Positions 17,201-27,617 of a DNA stretch of 35,564 nucleotides are shown in pieces (positions within the stretch are counted from its first letter, which is position 1; every line of letters starts with the position of its first letter). Under the pieces are notes generated by a model. It searched no databases and had not been told where the DNA came from. It worked only from the letters and a program-made list of their open reading frames with translations. Origin of the DNA: Candidatus Aminicenantota bacterium (GTDB lineage Bacteria; Acidobacteriota; Aminicenantia; Aminicenantales; CALLJL01); NCBI GenBank assembly GCA_026416195.1, contig JAOAFQ010000195.1, forward strand, positions 1-35,564. Reading direction: 5' to 3'. The translations under genes were made by a program, and so were the position numbers.

Positions 17201-18232
17201 TTAATCTTTAGATAACCTAATAATTGAAGATTCAAAGGGAGGCTCAAGAATTCCTTTTTCGGTAATAATAGAGGTTATCAACGAGGCTGGAGTCACATCA
17301 AAGGCTGGATTTCTCACGGGAATGTCGGGATAGGTTATCCAACTAGACCCTATTTTCCGAACTTCATCAGGAGCTCTCTCTTCAATGACAATTTCTTGAC
17401 CTGATTTAAGCTCCAAATCAATCGTTGAAAAGGGGGCAGCCACATAAAAGGGAATCTTGTTTTCCTTAGCTAGAACCGCTAAGCTGTAAGTGCCGATTTT
17501 ATTAGCGGTATCACCATTTCGGGCAATTCGATCAGCTCCCGTTATGACTAAATTAATTTCGCCGTTCCGCATCAACCAGCCTGCCATATTATCAGTAATT
17601 AAAGTAACGGGAATTCTGGCTCGACGCAACTCCCAACAAGTTAACTTAGCCCCTTGGAGCCAAGGTCTGGTTTCACCAGCGATAACTTTAATCTTTTTCC
17701 CTTGTTCCCAGGCCCATTTTATAACGCCAAGGGCTGTTCCATAGCCAGCCGTAGCTAGCTCCCCCGCATTACAATGAGTTAAAATTGTAGCCTCTTGGGG
17801 AATCAAAGAAGCTCCAAGCTCGCCGATTTTTTTATTCGTCGCCACGTCTTCAACCTCTAACTGTCGTGCTTCTTGGGTTAATCGCTCAATAATTCTTTCT
17901 TTGCCTTCTTTTTTTACTTCTTCATAAACCCTTTTCATTCTCTCCAAAGCCCAGAATAGGTTGCGAGCGGTCGGCCTAGTTCGACTCAATCGGACAATCA
18001 CCATTTCCATAATTTCGTTTAAGGAACAATCATTAGCCTGTTTCTTTAAACCTAAAACAACTCCATAGGCCGCTACCAAACCAATAGCAGGGGCCCCTCG
18101 GATAATCATCTTTTCAATTGCCTGAGCTACCTCTTCGTAATCAGAGCAGACAACGTATTTTTCCTCAAAGGGAAGAAGACGTTGGTCAAGAAGAATTAAT
18201 CGATCTTCCTGAAATTCAAAGGCCGGCCACAT
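17201..18232 (-). CDS. mtnA: S-methyl-5-thioribose-1-phosphate isomerase (aIF-2B-like)
   Basis: 343 aa. MIIRGAPAIGLVAAYG, TRPTARNLFWAL, LTHCNAGELATAGYGTALGVIK, GETRPWLQGAKLTCWEL, ITGADRIARNGDTANKIGTYSLAVLA. Confidence 0.95.
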   Translation of the reverse strand: MWPAFEFQEDRLILLDQRLLPFEEKYVVCSDYEEVAQAIEKMIIRGAPAIGLVAAYGVVLGLKKQANDCSLNEIMEMVIVRLSRTRPTARNLFWALERMKRVYEEVKKEGKERIIERLTQEARQLEVEDVATNKKIGELGASLIPQEATILTHCNAGELATAGYGTALGVIKWAWEQGKKIKVIAGETRPWLQGAKLTCWELRRARIPVTLITDNMAGWLMRNGEINLVITGADRIARNGDTANKIGTYSLAVLAKENKIPFYVAAPFSTIDLELKSGQEIVIEERAPDEVRKIGSSWITYPDIPVRNPAFDVTPASLITSIITEKGILEPPFESSIIRLSKD

Positions 18233-18387
18233 TTACCTTTCTCCCAAATTAAATAAAACCAAAAAAAGAATAATGGCAAAAAAGTCTGAACTCGTCAAAC
18301 CATCAGGTCGTTCCTTGACTTTTCTGTCTGTCTCGCTTAGGCTAATCCTGTTGGATTTTTTGTGGCTTGAGCCAAAAGGAGGTGTCG

Positions 18388-18594
18388 ATGTTTCTTTTCG
18401 GACCAATTGGACCAACGGAACTGCTGCTCATTCTTCTTATTGTTGTTATCATTTTTGGGGCCAAACGGCTACCTGAACTTGGGAAATCTCTCGGCGAAGG
18501 CATCAAGAATTTTCGCCGAGCAGTAAGTGGACGAAGTGACGAAGAGGAAAAAAAACTCGATAAAAATAAAACCAATTCATCTTCCAAAGAATGA
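18388..18594 (+). CDS. tatA: Sec-independent translocase subunit TatA/E
   Basis: [48 protein letters not shown] is a canonical TatA. AAAAGGAGGTGTCG precedes ATG 18388 (the ORF track's 18367 start is too far upstream). Confidence 0.93.
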   Translation: MFLFGPIGPTELLLILLIVVIIFGAKRLPELGKSLGEGIKNFRRAVSGRSDEEEKKLDKNKTNSSSKE

Positions 18595-19823
18595 AGCGTC
18601 TTCTCGAAAAGCTAGCCGCTGAGCGCAAAGCGAAGGAAGAGGTGCTTAAGAAGCGGCTAGCTAAGATGGACGAAGACAATCTGGAAAAAATTACCTCCGA
18701 GTCACTTGAAAAAATTAAGTCATGGTTAACCCAACTCGAAGCTTCTTCCGCTGAAAAAAAACCAAAAAAATTCTTGGGTTTAAAGCTATCTGCCTTACCT
18801 GATGGCGAGGTTTTAACTCTATTTCAGAATCTTTTTCGGGCTTTCCAGTTATGTCTCGAACATCAATTTAAATTAATAGAAAAAACTCGCCATGATTTAA
18901 GGGAATTAATCGAGCTTGCCAATGATTTGGGCGAGGCCAGAGATAGAGAATGGGACGCTTTAGGAAGCAACCACGTAGGTATTATCTTTAAGAGCCTAGA
19001 ATGGCGGGTTGATGATTTAAAGGCTCAATGGGAAGAGACTCGAGCTCTCTTGGAAAGAGCTCATTGGCTTCGAGCCAAACTTGAAGAAGTTCTTTTAGCT
19101 TTGGGGGAAAAGCCGAAACCGGCGCTTGGCCCATTGCGAGAGACTTTGAGCAGCTTGCGTGATTGGCGTTATGCCAGCTTTGAAAATAGATTCCGTGGGT
19201 CCCAAGCCAAAGTAAAAGAACAATTAGAAAATTATGCGGCCCTATTTCCAACTAAAGGCAAAGTCCTCGATTTAGGTTGTGGCCGGGGGGAAATGGTCGA
19301 AATTCTTCGAGCCAGAGGAATTGAGGCCATTGGCATTGATTTAAATGAGGAAATGATTGCCCTTTGCCAATCCCGCAATCTTCCCTGTGAGAAAGGGGAT
19401 TTAATTGAAAAATTAGCTGCGTGCGAAGACAATTCTTTGGCGGGCATATTTTCCTCGCAGGTTATTGAGCATCTTAACCCTCCTGTCCTTGAGGTAATGA
19501 TTGATCTCTGCTATCTCAAGCTGGCCCCTTCAGGGGTTTTAATATTGGAAACGGTCAATCCCACCTCTGTTTTTGCCCTAGTTCAGGTTTATTTTCTTGA
19601 CCCATCCCATCAAAGACCAATCCATCCTCAAAGTCTTAAATTTTTGCTTGAAACCGCTGGGTTCAAGAAAATTGAAATTCGCTACTCAGCTCCTCTGGCT
19701 GAGGAAAGACTTAAAGAATTACCTACTTCTGATGAAAAGACCATGATTCTCAATCAGAATCTAGATAGATTGAATGAACTTCTGTTTGCTCCGGTCAATT
19801 ATGCGGCTATTGCCTGGAAATAA
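18591..19823 (+). CDS. Class I SAM-dependent methyltransferase with N-terminal coiled-coil/helical extension (O-antigen/LPS cluster type)
   Basis: 410 aa. [81 protein letters not shown] overlap with tatA. Confidence 0.88.
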   Translation: MKRLLEKLAAERKAKEEVLKKRLAKMDEDNLEKITSESLEKIKSWLTQLEASSAEKKPKKFLGLKLSALPDGEVLTLFQNLFRAFQLCLEHQFKLIEKTRHDLRELIELANDLGEARDREWDALGSNHVGIIFKSLEWRVDDLKAQWEETRALLERAHWLRAKLEEVLLALGEKPKPALGPLRETLSSLRDWRYASFENRFRGSQAKVKEQLENYAALFPTKGKVLDLGCGRGEMVEILRARGIEAIGIDLNEEMIALCQSRNLPCEKGDLIEKLAACEDNSLAGIFSSQVIEHLNPPVLEVMIDLCYLKLAPSGVLILETVNPTSVFALVQVYFLDPSHQRPIHPQSLKFLLETAGFKKIEIRYSAPLAEERLKELPTSDEKTMILNQNLDRLNELLFAPVNYAAIAWK

Positions 19824-19904
19824 AAAATAGTCCATCAAATTATTCAAAGCAATTGATTAGCCATAATAAAATAAATTTCCTTTAAATTAAGGAGAAAAAA
19901 GCTA

Positions 19905-20834
19905 ATGGCTTTAGCTGCGGGCTTTGATGTCGGCGGAACCCAAATAAAATTTGGTTTACTTGATCATAAGGGAAAAATAATTTTCCAAGGAAACGAAAAA
20001 ACTCCCCAGGATTTTCAGCTTTTTGGTCAGAAACTTGACCAGATTTGGGAAAAAATGAAGATTCAAGCTGGCCGAAGAAAAATTGTGGCCGTTGGTTTTG
20101 GTTTCCCTGGAATTTTTTGTCCCGAAAGAGAAATAATCATCCAGTCTCCCAATTTTCCGGCCCTTGACGGTTTACCTCTTCGTCCCTTTCTTAAAAAAAT
20201 TTTTAATTTACCTTTTTGGATGGATAATGATGCTAATTTAGCGGCTTATGGAGAATGGTTTTTAGGTGGAAAGAAAAAACCTGAAAGCTTGGTTCTCTTG
20301 ACTTTAGGAACTGGGGTTGGCTCAGGAATCATCCTTTCGGGGGAAATTTGGCATGGCTCATTAGGCTTTGCCGCTGAAATTGGTCATTTAACGGTTAACC
20401 CCGAGGGAGTAAAATGTCATTGTGGTAATCGAGGCTGTTTGGAGACTGAGGTTTCAGCTAAAGCCCTGGTTCGCCACTATCTTAATTTTTCAACAAGAAA
20501 GGAACTTCAAAAAAAGGTTGTTTTAACCGCCAAGGATGTTGCTCTTTTAGCCCGTAAAGGCGATAAAGCGGCCAGGAAAAGTTTTGACCGAGCTGCCTAT
20601 TTTCTTGGAATTGCTCTCGGAGCCATTATTAATTTTCTAAATCCTGAAGTTATTGTCATCGGTGGCGGCGTCGGAGCATCTGGCGACCTTCTTTTAAAAC
20701 CTGCCCGACAAGAAGCAAAAAAACATTGTTTTCAAGCGGCTTTCAAAGCGACCAAAATCCGTCGGGCCATTCTTGGTAATGAAGCTGGTTTTATTGGCGC
20801 CGCTTTAATGGCTTGGTTTAAACGAACGAAATAA
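19905..20834 (+). CDS. ROK-family sugar kinase (glucokinase-like)
   Basis: 309 aa. GFDVGGTQIKFGLLD, WMDNDANLAAYGEW, LLTLGTGVGSGII, AEIGHLTVNPEGVKCHCGNRGCLET (ROK Zn motif), VIVIGGGVG. AAGGAG upstream of ATG. Confidence 0.93.
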   Translation: MALAAGFDVGGTQIKFGLLDHKGKIIFQGNEKTPQDFQLFGQKLDQIWEKMKIQAGRRKIVAVGFGFPGIFCPEREIIIQSPNFPALDGLPLRPFLKKIFNLPFWMDNDANLAAYGEWFLGGKKKPESLVLLTLGTGVGSGIILSGEIWHGSLGFAAEIGHLTVNPEGVKCHCGNRGCLETEVSAKALVRHYLNFSTRKELQKKVVLTAKDVALLARKGDKAARKSFDRAAYFLGIALGAIINFLNPEVIVIGGGVGASGDLLLKPARQEAKKHCFQAAFKATKIRRAILGNEAGFIGAALMAWFKRTK

Positions 20835-20901
20835 ACTTTCCGCATTTAAATAAAAAAATTTTATACTTTATTTTAACTGCAAAATATTTTTCATTGATAA
20901 C

Positions 20902-20931
20902 TTGACAGAAAAAAAGAAGATAAAATAAAAT
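20902..20931 (+). promoter_or_regulatory. Putative sigma70-type promoter (TTGACA-18 nt-TAAAAT) for the first TonB-dependent receptor
   Basis: TTGACA 20902-20907; TAAAAT 20926-20931. Confidence 0.5.
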
Positions 20932-21028
20932 TTTTTTAAGGGGCAAAAAATGGAAAGGAGGTGAAAAATCGGGGAAATGGAAGCAAATAAAAGTGTAGTT
21001 TTTAATTAAAGGAAGGGGAGGTACAAAA

Positions 21029-24000
21029 ATGATAAAAAAGAAAATTATTTTGTTTTGCCTTTTAATTTTTAGTTTTTTCCTTTTGGCTCAAGCCCAGAGA
21101 CAAACCGGTTCGATTCATGGTCGAGTAATTGATAAAGATGGCAATCCTTTGCCTGGGGCGACTGTAACTATTTCCGGGCCAGCCATGATGGGCACAAACT
21201 CCTACGTAACTTCTGAAGTGGGGGTCTTCCGCTTTCCTTCCCTCCTTCCTGGTGAATATGAAATTAAGGTTGAGATGCCGGGTTTTAAAACGCTAATTAG
21301 AAAAGGAGTTATGGTCAGTGTGGGCAAGACCACTGAAATTAATCTTGAACTTGAGGTAGCTAAGGTGGAAGAAGAAGTCACGGTGGTGGCGGCTTCTCCG
21401 GTCGTCGATGTTCAGTCAACTAAAATTAGTATCAATTATGGAACGCAATTCTTGACCAGTATTCCCCTGAACCGAGACCTTTATGATATTCAAAATACTC
21501 TTCCTGGTGCTATTGCCGATGGGGCCGATTATCGCCGAACTTCCTCCATTCTCGGGGGAACAGTCCGAAGCCAACTCTACGCGCTTGACGGAGTTCCTAT
21601 GAATGACCCAGCTACCTGGTATTCTATGGTTAACATCAATGTTGATGTTTATGAGGAAATCGAATTTCAGGTGGCCTCGCTTCCGGCGGAAGTTGGTCAA
21701 GCTGATTCCACCTATGTTAACATTGTGACGAAAAGTGGCGGTAACAAATTTTCTGGCAGTGGCGTCGTTTATTATACAGGGGATAAATTTGCGCAGGACC
21801 TTTTCACTCGAGATCAGATCAAAGCCCTTGGAGTTAATCCACCAGAAAAATACACCGATTCTCGCGACTTCTCACTCAATTTGGGCGGTCCTATCATCAG
21901 AGATCGTATCTGGTTTTTTGTCAATGGGCGCCGATTAACTTGGGATCAGGCTTATGCGGGAACTCCTGAAACGAGAATGTGGCGACTCGGCTTCACCGAC
22001 AGCCCTCACTACGATTTACGCCATGAAGAATGGATGTCCTTTGCCAAGCTGACTTTCCAAATTACGAAAAATCTTCGTTATATGGGCATGCTCCATTATA
22101 ATCATATTTATGAGCCAGTTTATTCTAATAGCGTTGGTGTTGATTATGCCGATTGTGCGACTGAAATCTGAGATCATGAAAATACTTACACCACTTCCCA
22201 TCAATTTAATTGGGTCTTAAACCAGAATACCTTCTTAGATATCCGTGGCTCTTATGTCTGGCGATATTTTCCAATAAGAAGCCGCAACGAAGGACAGTAT
22301 ACCTTCTGGTGTAATACCGTCAGGGTTTGGTGGGGCACAAGCCCTTATAATGATATTTATCATCGAATAAAGATTCCTTTGGTCGCTTCTTTAACCCATT
22401 TCAGGGATGACTTCCTTGGCGCAGCCCACGAATTCAAAGTTGGAGTAGAATTTGAGCAAACCGAATACCACCGTGATTGGTTCCGGGCTAATCCCTACTA
22501 TTCCTATTGGGCTGATTGGAACGCTAAAAACCCCTATTTTTATTCAACAACCAGAAGGCAAGGAAGATTGCGCATTCGTACTTGCCCGCCTGAGGAAGGT
22601 CAGTGGGATGTCCAGGATAACACCCGAAGATTTTCAGCCTATGCTCAAGATAGCCTTGTGGCCGGAAGATTAGCCATTAATTTAGGTCTCCGCTTCGACT
22701 ACTCTTACCAATATGAACCAGAACAAAAACGACCCAAACTTCGTTATAAATACGGTCCTTACGAACTCAACCCAGCTATCACTGATCCTAATGCCCTGCT
22801 TGAGGCCCTAAGAGCCCAATGGTACGCTGATCCGACCCTCCCACCCTATTTCCCCTTTGATGAACTGACCACTCCTTGGAAAAAAGTGGTAGAATTCAAA
22901 ACCTTCTCGCCGCGGATTGGATTCGTTTATGACCTTTTTGGGGATGGAAAAACAGCCTTCAAAATCTCCCTAAGCCGCTATTATGAGCCAGTTTGGTCGG
23001 CTAAATATAATGCCGCTCAAATTTTTGGCGCTTCAACGATTAACTATTATTGGTATGATGATAATGGCAATAAACTGATGGATCTTCCACCTACAGATAG
23101 ATATGTCCTGACTTCTTATCCCAATCAGGACCCCTACTATAATTACTATGTCAAAAATCTGAAGTGTCCCTATATGAACGAATTTGTTACCGCTGTTGAG
23201 CGAGAAATCTATAAAGACTTCAAACTTGGGCTTCAGTTCTTATGGAGAGAAAATAAGAACATCGTAGAGGATACCGATTTGAATAATGGCTACGATCCCA
23301 ATGCCAAGGACGAAAAGGGTCCAATTTGGATTCCTTTCACCTTCACTGATCCAGGCTTTGATGGAAAATGGGGAACTGAAGACGACCAGCAGATGACCGT
23401 TTACGGTCTAAGAAAAGATAGACCAGTACCAACGTGGAAAGGCATGAATCCCCCTGAAGCTAAGAGGAGATACTGGGCCGTCATTCTCACTTTTGATAAA
23501 CGCATGTCAAACCGATGGCAACTCAATGGATCTATTCTTTATAGTTCTTTCAAAGGAAATGCTAGCCCTGATTATAGTGCAACCGAAGGTGAAAGTACGA
23601 TGTTTGATGATCCTAACTCCCTTATAAACGCCTGGGGATCGGTTGTGTTTGATCATCCTTTGCAAATTCGAATTATGGGAACCTATATTCTTCCCTATGA
23701 TTTCATTCTCAGCGCTTATCTTCAATATCGTTCTGGTTCCCCTTGGAATAGAACTATAGCTCGGGTCTACTTCCCTCCGGAGATCGCGGCTCAGGTGCAA
23801 CAAACCTATGTCTCAGTCAATGCTGAGCCACCTGGAACTCGAAGAGGACCCTCCTATACCAATCTTGATATGAGAGTTGAAAAATCATTTCAAATCAACA
23901 ACTTAGGTAAAGTGGGAGTTTATCTTGACATCTTTAATGTCGCTGGCCGAAGTGGCATAAGTGTTAATCAAAATCCAGCTCCTTATCTTCGCTTTGACCG

Positions 24001-24097
24001 AACCCCTCCAGCCTATGAGATTTCAACTGTTTATGGCCAGATAACCAGTTGCTATGGGGTGCGTTCCTTCAGGCTTGGCCTGCGTTTCAATTTCTAA
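21029..24097 (+). pseudogene. TonB-dependent receptor 1 (Oar-like, carboxypeptidase-regulatory + plug + barrel) interrupted by a single in-frame TGA at 22169-22171
   Basis: ORFs 21029-22171 and 22379-24097 are in the same frame with no other stop between 22172 and 22379. The combined length of 1022 sense-position codons (including the TGA) matches the 1021 aa of the two downstream paralogues. C-terminus GVRSFRLGLRFNF. SD GGGGAGG before ATG. Confidence 0.9.
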
Positions 24098-24112
24098 AAA
24101 AGTAAAAAATGA

Positions 24113-24145
24113 GGGGGGAGGAGATTAACCTCCCCCCTTTTTTAT
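24113..24145 (+). terminator. Rho-independent terminator after receptor 1
   Basis: GGGGGGAGG-AGATTAA-CCTCCCCCC perfect 9 bp stem (24113-24137) followed by TTTTTTATTT. Confidence 0.92.
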
Positions 24146-24405
24146 TTGCCCTTTTTAGATTCAAATTCAAGAAAGTGAATTCGAATAATTGAATTAATAT
24201 ATTTTTTTGAATTAGTTTAAAAATTTTTTTATAAACCAATCTTAAATTTTCCCTTAGAAGTTAGTCCGTCCCGAGCCATCTTTTCATTAAAAATTGGGTA
24301 TGAATATTGCATATCTGATATTTTGGCAAAGGAGGTGAGATCGCGAAAACCCCAAGATTTAGGCCGAGTAAGCTTTTATTTAAGGCAAGAAAAAGGAGGT
24401 TAAGG

Positions 24406-27400
24406 ATGAGAAAACAAATCTTTGTATTTACACTTATTTTTTTTCTTATTATAGCGTCACTCCAGGCCCAAGAATTGACTGGCTCCCTAAAAGGGACAGT
24501 CACAGATATAGAGGGTAATCCTTTGCCTGGAGTTGCTGTGACTATTTCCTCCCCCGCCATCATGGGGACTCAGTCCTTCATCACCACCGAGACAGGTTCC
24601 TTCCGCTTTCCTTCCCTTCCACCTGGCACTTATAAGGTGGTAGCTGAATTAAAGGGATTTAAAACCGTAGAAAGAACCGATGTTATTGTCAGAGTCGGGA
24701 TGACAGTGACAGTGGATATTAAGATGGAAGTGGCAGCGGTGGAAGAAGAAATTACGGTGGTAGCGGCTTCCCCTGTGGTCGATGTCCAATCAAGTAAGCT
24801 TGCCGTGACGGTTGATTCCAATATGCTTAAGAATATCCCCATGCGCCGAGACCTCTATGATATCATGACCGCCGCTCCTGGCGTTGTCTCCGAAGGGGCC
24901 ACTTACCGCCGAACTTTCTCGGCCCATGGCGCAACTGTAAGAAGCAATACTACTGCCTTTGACGGCGTCAATATGAATGACCCGGTCGTCATGTACACTA
25001 TAACTAATATCAACTTTGATGTTATGGATGAGGTCGAAATTATTACGGCAGGACACCCTGCCTCTATTGGCTATACTGACGGCGCTTATGTCAATATTGT
25101 TACCAAAAGCGGGGGCAATCGTTTTTCAGGTGGAGCAACCGTTTATCATACCCAAGAAGGTTTAAATCAACATCTTTGGACTGATGAACAGATCACTGCC
25201 ATGAAAATTGCTAAGCCGGAAGTGGATAAGAGCTGGATTGATGGTTCCTTCACCTTAGGCGGGCCAATAATGATTGATAAGATCTGGTTCTTTACCAACG
25301 CCCGTTACATTAAACTGGAGAGAAAAACCAATTACATCGGTCCTTGGACTGACTTTTTTGGTCGGACTCATTATCCCTATAATTGGACTCATGAAGAAAA
25401 GATGGGCTTCATTAAGTTAACCTCTCAGCTTTCTCCCAAGCTCAAATTCATGGGCATGTTCAATATGGTTGATATCTATCGTCCCATGTATGAGGAACCA
25501 GGATCACGAACTAACTTCATCTCTACTCGGACTTGGGACCACGAAAAGGGCTATACTGGTAACGCTATTATCAATTACATCCTCAATCAGAATACTTTTG
25601 TTGATCTTCGTTTCGGTTATGTCCATCGTTACTTTCCTCTACCTCTAAAAAATGAGGTTAAGGATTTACCTTTGATTGACGACTTGGGAGACCTTTACAA
25701 CAGTTTAACCACCGCCCGTTTCAATGAAACTTATTTGCGCAAACGCCTTCAAACTGGTCTTTATTTCACCCGCTTTGCAGATAATTTGCTTGGGGGAAGC
25801 CATGAAATTAAAGCTGGGATAGAATATGAAAATACCTATGGCGATTGGGATTGGTGGCGCAAGGACAATATGATTTGGTATATCGATAGTCGTAACCCCA
25901 ATCCTTATTATCGTTATTCTACTTATGGCTGGGTCGCTTTTTACATTTGCGGTCCAGACCAAGGTTCAACCAAAATTATTGATCGGGGTGGCCGAATTGG
26001 CGCCTACCTTCAAGATGCTTTTACTTTCAAAGATAGATTGACTCTAAATATAGGCCTGCGCTTTGACCGAAGTTGGGGGTGGAAACCAGCCGTAACCAAG
26101 AAGGCCGCCGGCAATCCTCTTTCTGTGTGGTTGGGCGAAAATATTGTCCGTCCTTGGGTGGCAACTAATTACCCCCAGAATTTCCCCAATGGCCTCAATC
26201 CTTGGGGAGATGCCACAGCACCTGAATGGAGCAACATTATTAACTGGAACTCCTTTTCGCCCCGTTTTGGCTTAACCTACGATCTCTTTGGCCATGGACG
26301 AACGGCTCTAAAATTCTCCTTTAACCGCTATACTGAATACCTCATGCTTCAGTATTTCTCCACTCTGCATCCCTTCTATCCTCGTTCTTTTTCTTTCCGT
26401 TGGTGGGATACTAATGGCGACAATTATCCCAATATTGGTGATACTTTCACTATGTATTCGGCCGATTTCCGAGGCATGGATCCTGAGTTTGCCAAGAAGC
26501 GCCTCGATCCTAACACCAAGTCGCCCTATAATGACGAGTTTCTAGTAGGTCTTCAACATGAGCTCTTCCGGAATTTCTCTTTAGGGATAAATTTCATTTA
26601 TAAAAACAAAAGCCATATTCTTGAAGATTCCCTTTATAATGCCGATTCGGGCCAATATTGGTACCATATTGATCAAGCTGAAGCTAAAAAATATTGGATC
26701 CCCTTTACGACGACTATCCCAGCTCAGGATGATTACCCGGCCCGAACAGTAACCTTATATATCCGCTCAAACGCTGCACCTCCTCTTTTCTACCGATTTC
26801 ACAATGTCCCCGAATTATATCGAAAATATTGGGCCATCGAATTTATTTTTAACAAGCGAATGTCTGAAGGTTGGCAAGTAAACGGTTCAATTGTTTATAG
26901 CAAAGCTTACGGCAATATCTACGGCTTCTATGACTACTCCTGGGGCTGGTCAGGCTTTGGCGATAATCCCAATACCTTTATCAATTATGACGGCCGACTA
27001 GATATCGATCGTCCCCTTCAGATTAAACTAATGGGTACGGCCCAGCTCCCATGGAAAATTTATCTTAGCGGCTACTACCAGTTTTATAGTGGCGCACCTT
27101 GGGTAACGAGCGGTTCAGTTTATCCCCCAGCAGCTTGGTGTACCGCCAATAACGCTTATCAAGATTATTATGGTGTCCTCTTTGAATCGCTTTCAAAGCC
27201 TCGTCGCTATCCTTCCTGGAATCAGCTCGATCTGCGAATCGAAAAGGAATTCGCTATTAGTAAATTCGGCCGCCTTGGAATTTATGTCGACGCGATTAAT
27301 GTGCTTGGCTACACCAGCGTTAATCTTGGCCTTAATGACACCCAATATTGGTTCCCTTCGGCCGAAGGCGCTAACCAGCCGGGAACTAAAACTCTTTACA

Positions 27401-27471
27401 GCTCCTATAAAGTAATTAGCTCCGTTACTGGCGTTAGAACCATTAAGGTCAGCGCTAGGTTCAGTTTCTAA
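24406..27471 (+). CDS. TonB-dependent receptor 2 (Oar-like)
   Basis: 1021 aa. Signal peptide; GSLKGTVTDIEGNPLPGVAVTISSP carboxypeptidase-regulatory domain; EEEITVVAASPVVDVQSSK linker; plug with GHPASIGYTDGAYVNIVTKSGGNRFSGG; aromatic C-terminus VKVSARFSF-type. Confidence 0.95.
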   Translation: MRKQIFVFTLIFFLIIASLQAQELTGSLKGTVTDIEGNPLPGVAVTISSPAIMGTQSFITTETGSFRFPSLPPGTYKVVAELKGFKTVERTDVIVRVGMTVTVDIKMEVAAVEEEITVVAASPVVDVQSSKLAVTVDSNMLKNIPMRRDLYDIMTAAPGVVSEGATYRRTFSAHGATVRSNTTAFDGVNMNDPVVMYTITNINFDVMDEVEIITAGHPASIGYTDGAYVNIVTKSGGNRFSGGATVYHTQEGLNQHLWTDEQITAMKIAKPEVDKSWIDGSFTLGGPIMIDKIWFFTNARYIKLERKTNYIGPWTDFFGRTHYPYNWTHEEKMGFIKLTSQLSPKLKFMGMFNMVDIYRPMYEEPGSRTNFISTRTWDHEKGYTGNAIINYILNQNTFVDLRFGYVHRYFPLPLKNEVKDLPLIDDLGDLYNSLTTARFNETYLRKRLQTGLYFTRFADNLLGGSHEIKAGIEYENTYGDWDWWRKDNMIWYIDSRNPNPYYRYSTYGWVAFYICGPDQGSTKIIDRGGRIGAYLQDAFTFKDRLTLNIGLRFDRSWGWKPAVTKKAAGNPLSVWLGENIVRPWVATNYPQNFPNGLNPWGDATAPEWSNIINWNSFSPRFGLTYDLFGHGRTALKFSFNRYTEYLMLQYFSTLHPFYPRSFSFRWWDTNGDNYPNIGDTFTMYSADFRGMDPEFAKKRLDPNTKSPYNDEFLVGLQHELFRNFSLGINFIYKNKSHILEDSLYNADSGQYWYHIDQAEAKKYWIPFTTTIPAQDDYPARTVTLYIRSNAAPPLFYRFHNVPELYRKYWAIEFIFNKRMSEGWQVNGSIVYSKAYGNIYGFYDYSWGWSGFGDNPNTFINYDGRLDIDRPLQIKLMGTAQLPWKIYLSGYYQFYSGAPWVTSGSVYPPAAWCTANNAYQDYYGVLFESLSKPRRYPSWNQLDLRIEKEFAISKFGRLGIYVDAINVLGYTSVNLGLNDTQYWFPSAEGANQPGTKTLYSSYKVISSVTGVRTIKVSARFSF

Positions 27472-27489
27472 AAAAGGCGGAAAAAAAAA

Positions 27490-27520
27490 GGGCCCCTTCA
27501 GGGGCCCTTTTTTTTCTTTT
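27490..27520 (+). terminator. Rho-independent terminator after receptor 2
   Basis: GGGCCCC-TTCA-GGGGCCC (27490-27507) flanked by an A tract and followed by TTTTTTTTCTTTTTT. Confidence 0.93.
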
Positions 27521-27575
27521 TTCGCTTATTTTTGCTAATCAATAGAATTTCCTGAATCATTAATTATTCGATATT

Positions 27576-27617
27576 TTGAATTCAATTAATTGAATCAATC
27601 CAATTATTTGAATTCAA
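27576..27617. promoter_or_regulatory. Pair of perfect TTGAATTCAA palindromes in the receptor 3 upstream region
   Basis: TTGAATTCAA at 27576-27585 and again at 27608-27617 (32 nt apart), with further ATTGAAT-like half sites between. Confidence 0.4.

Noticed and set aside
22169-22171. Genome-wide UGA-to-Trp recoding
   Set aside because: Several confident genes in the window end in TGA (e.g. the TonB-like gene at 12571-12573, tatA at 18592-18594, the GT2 at 5111-5113), and Trp elsewhere is TGG.
22169-22220. Selenocysteine insertion at the TGA
   Set aside because: Paralogues have Trp, not Cys/Sec, at this site, and the downstream CCCATCAATTTAATTGGG self-complementarity is too weak and too short-looped for a convincing bacterial SECIS.
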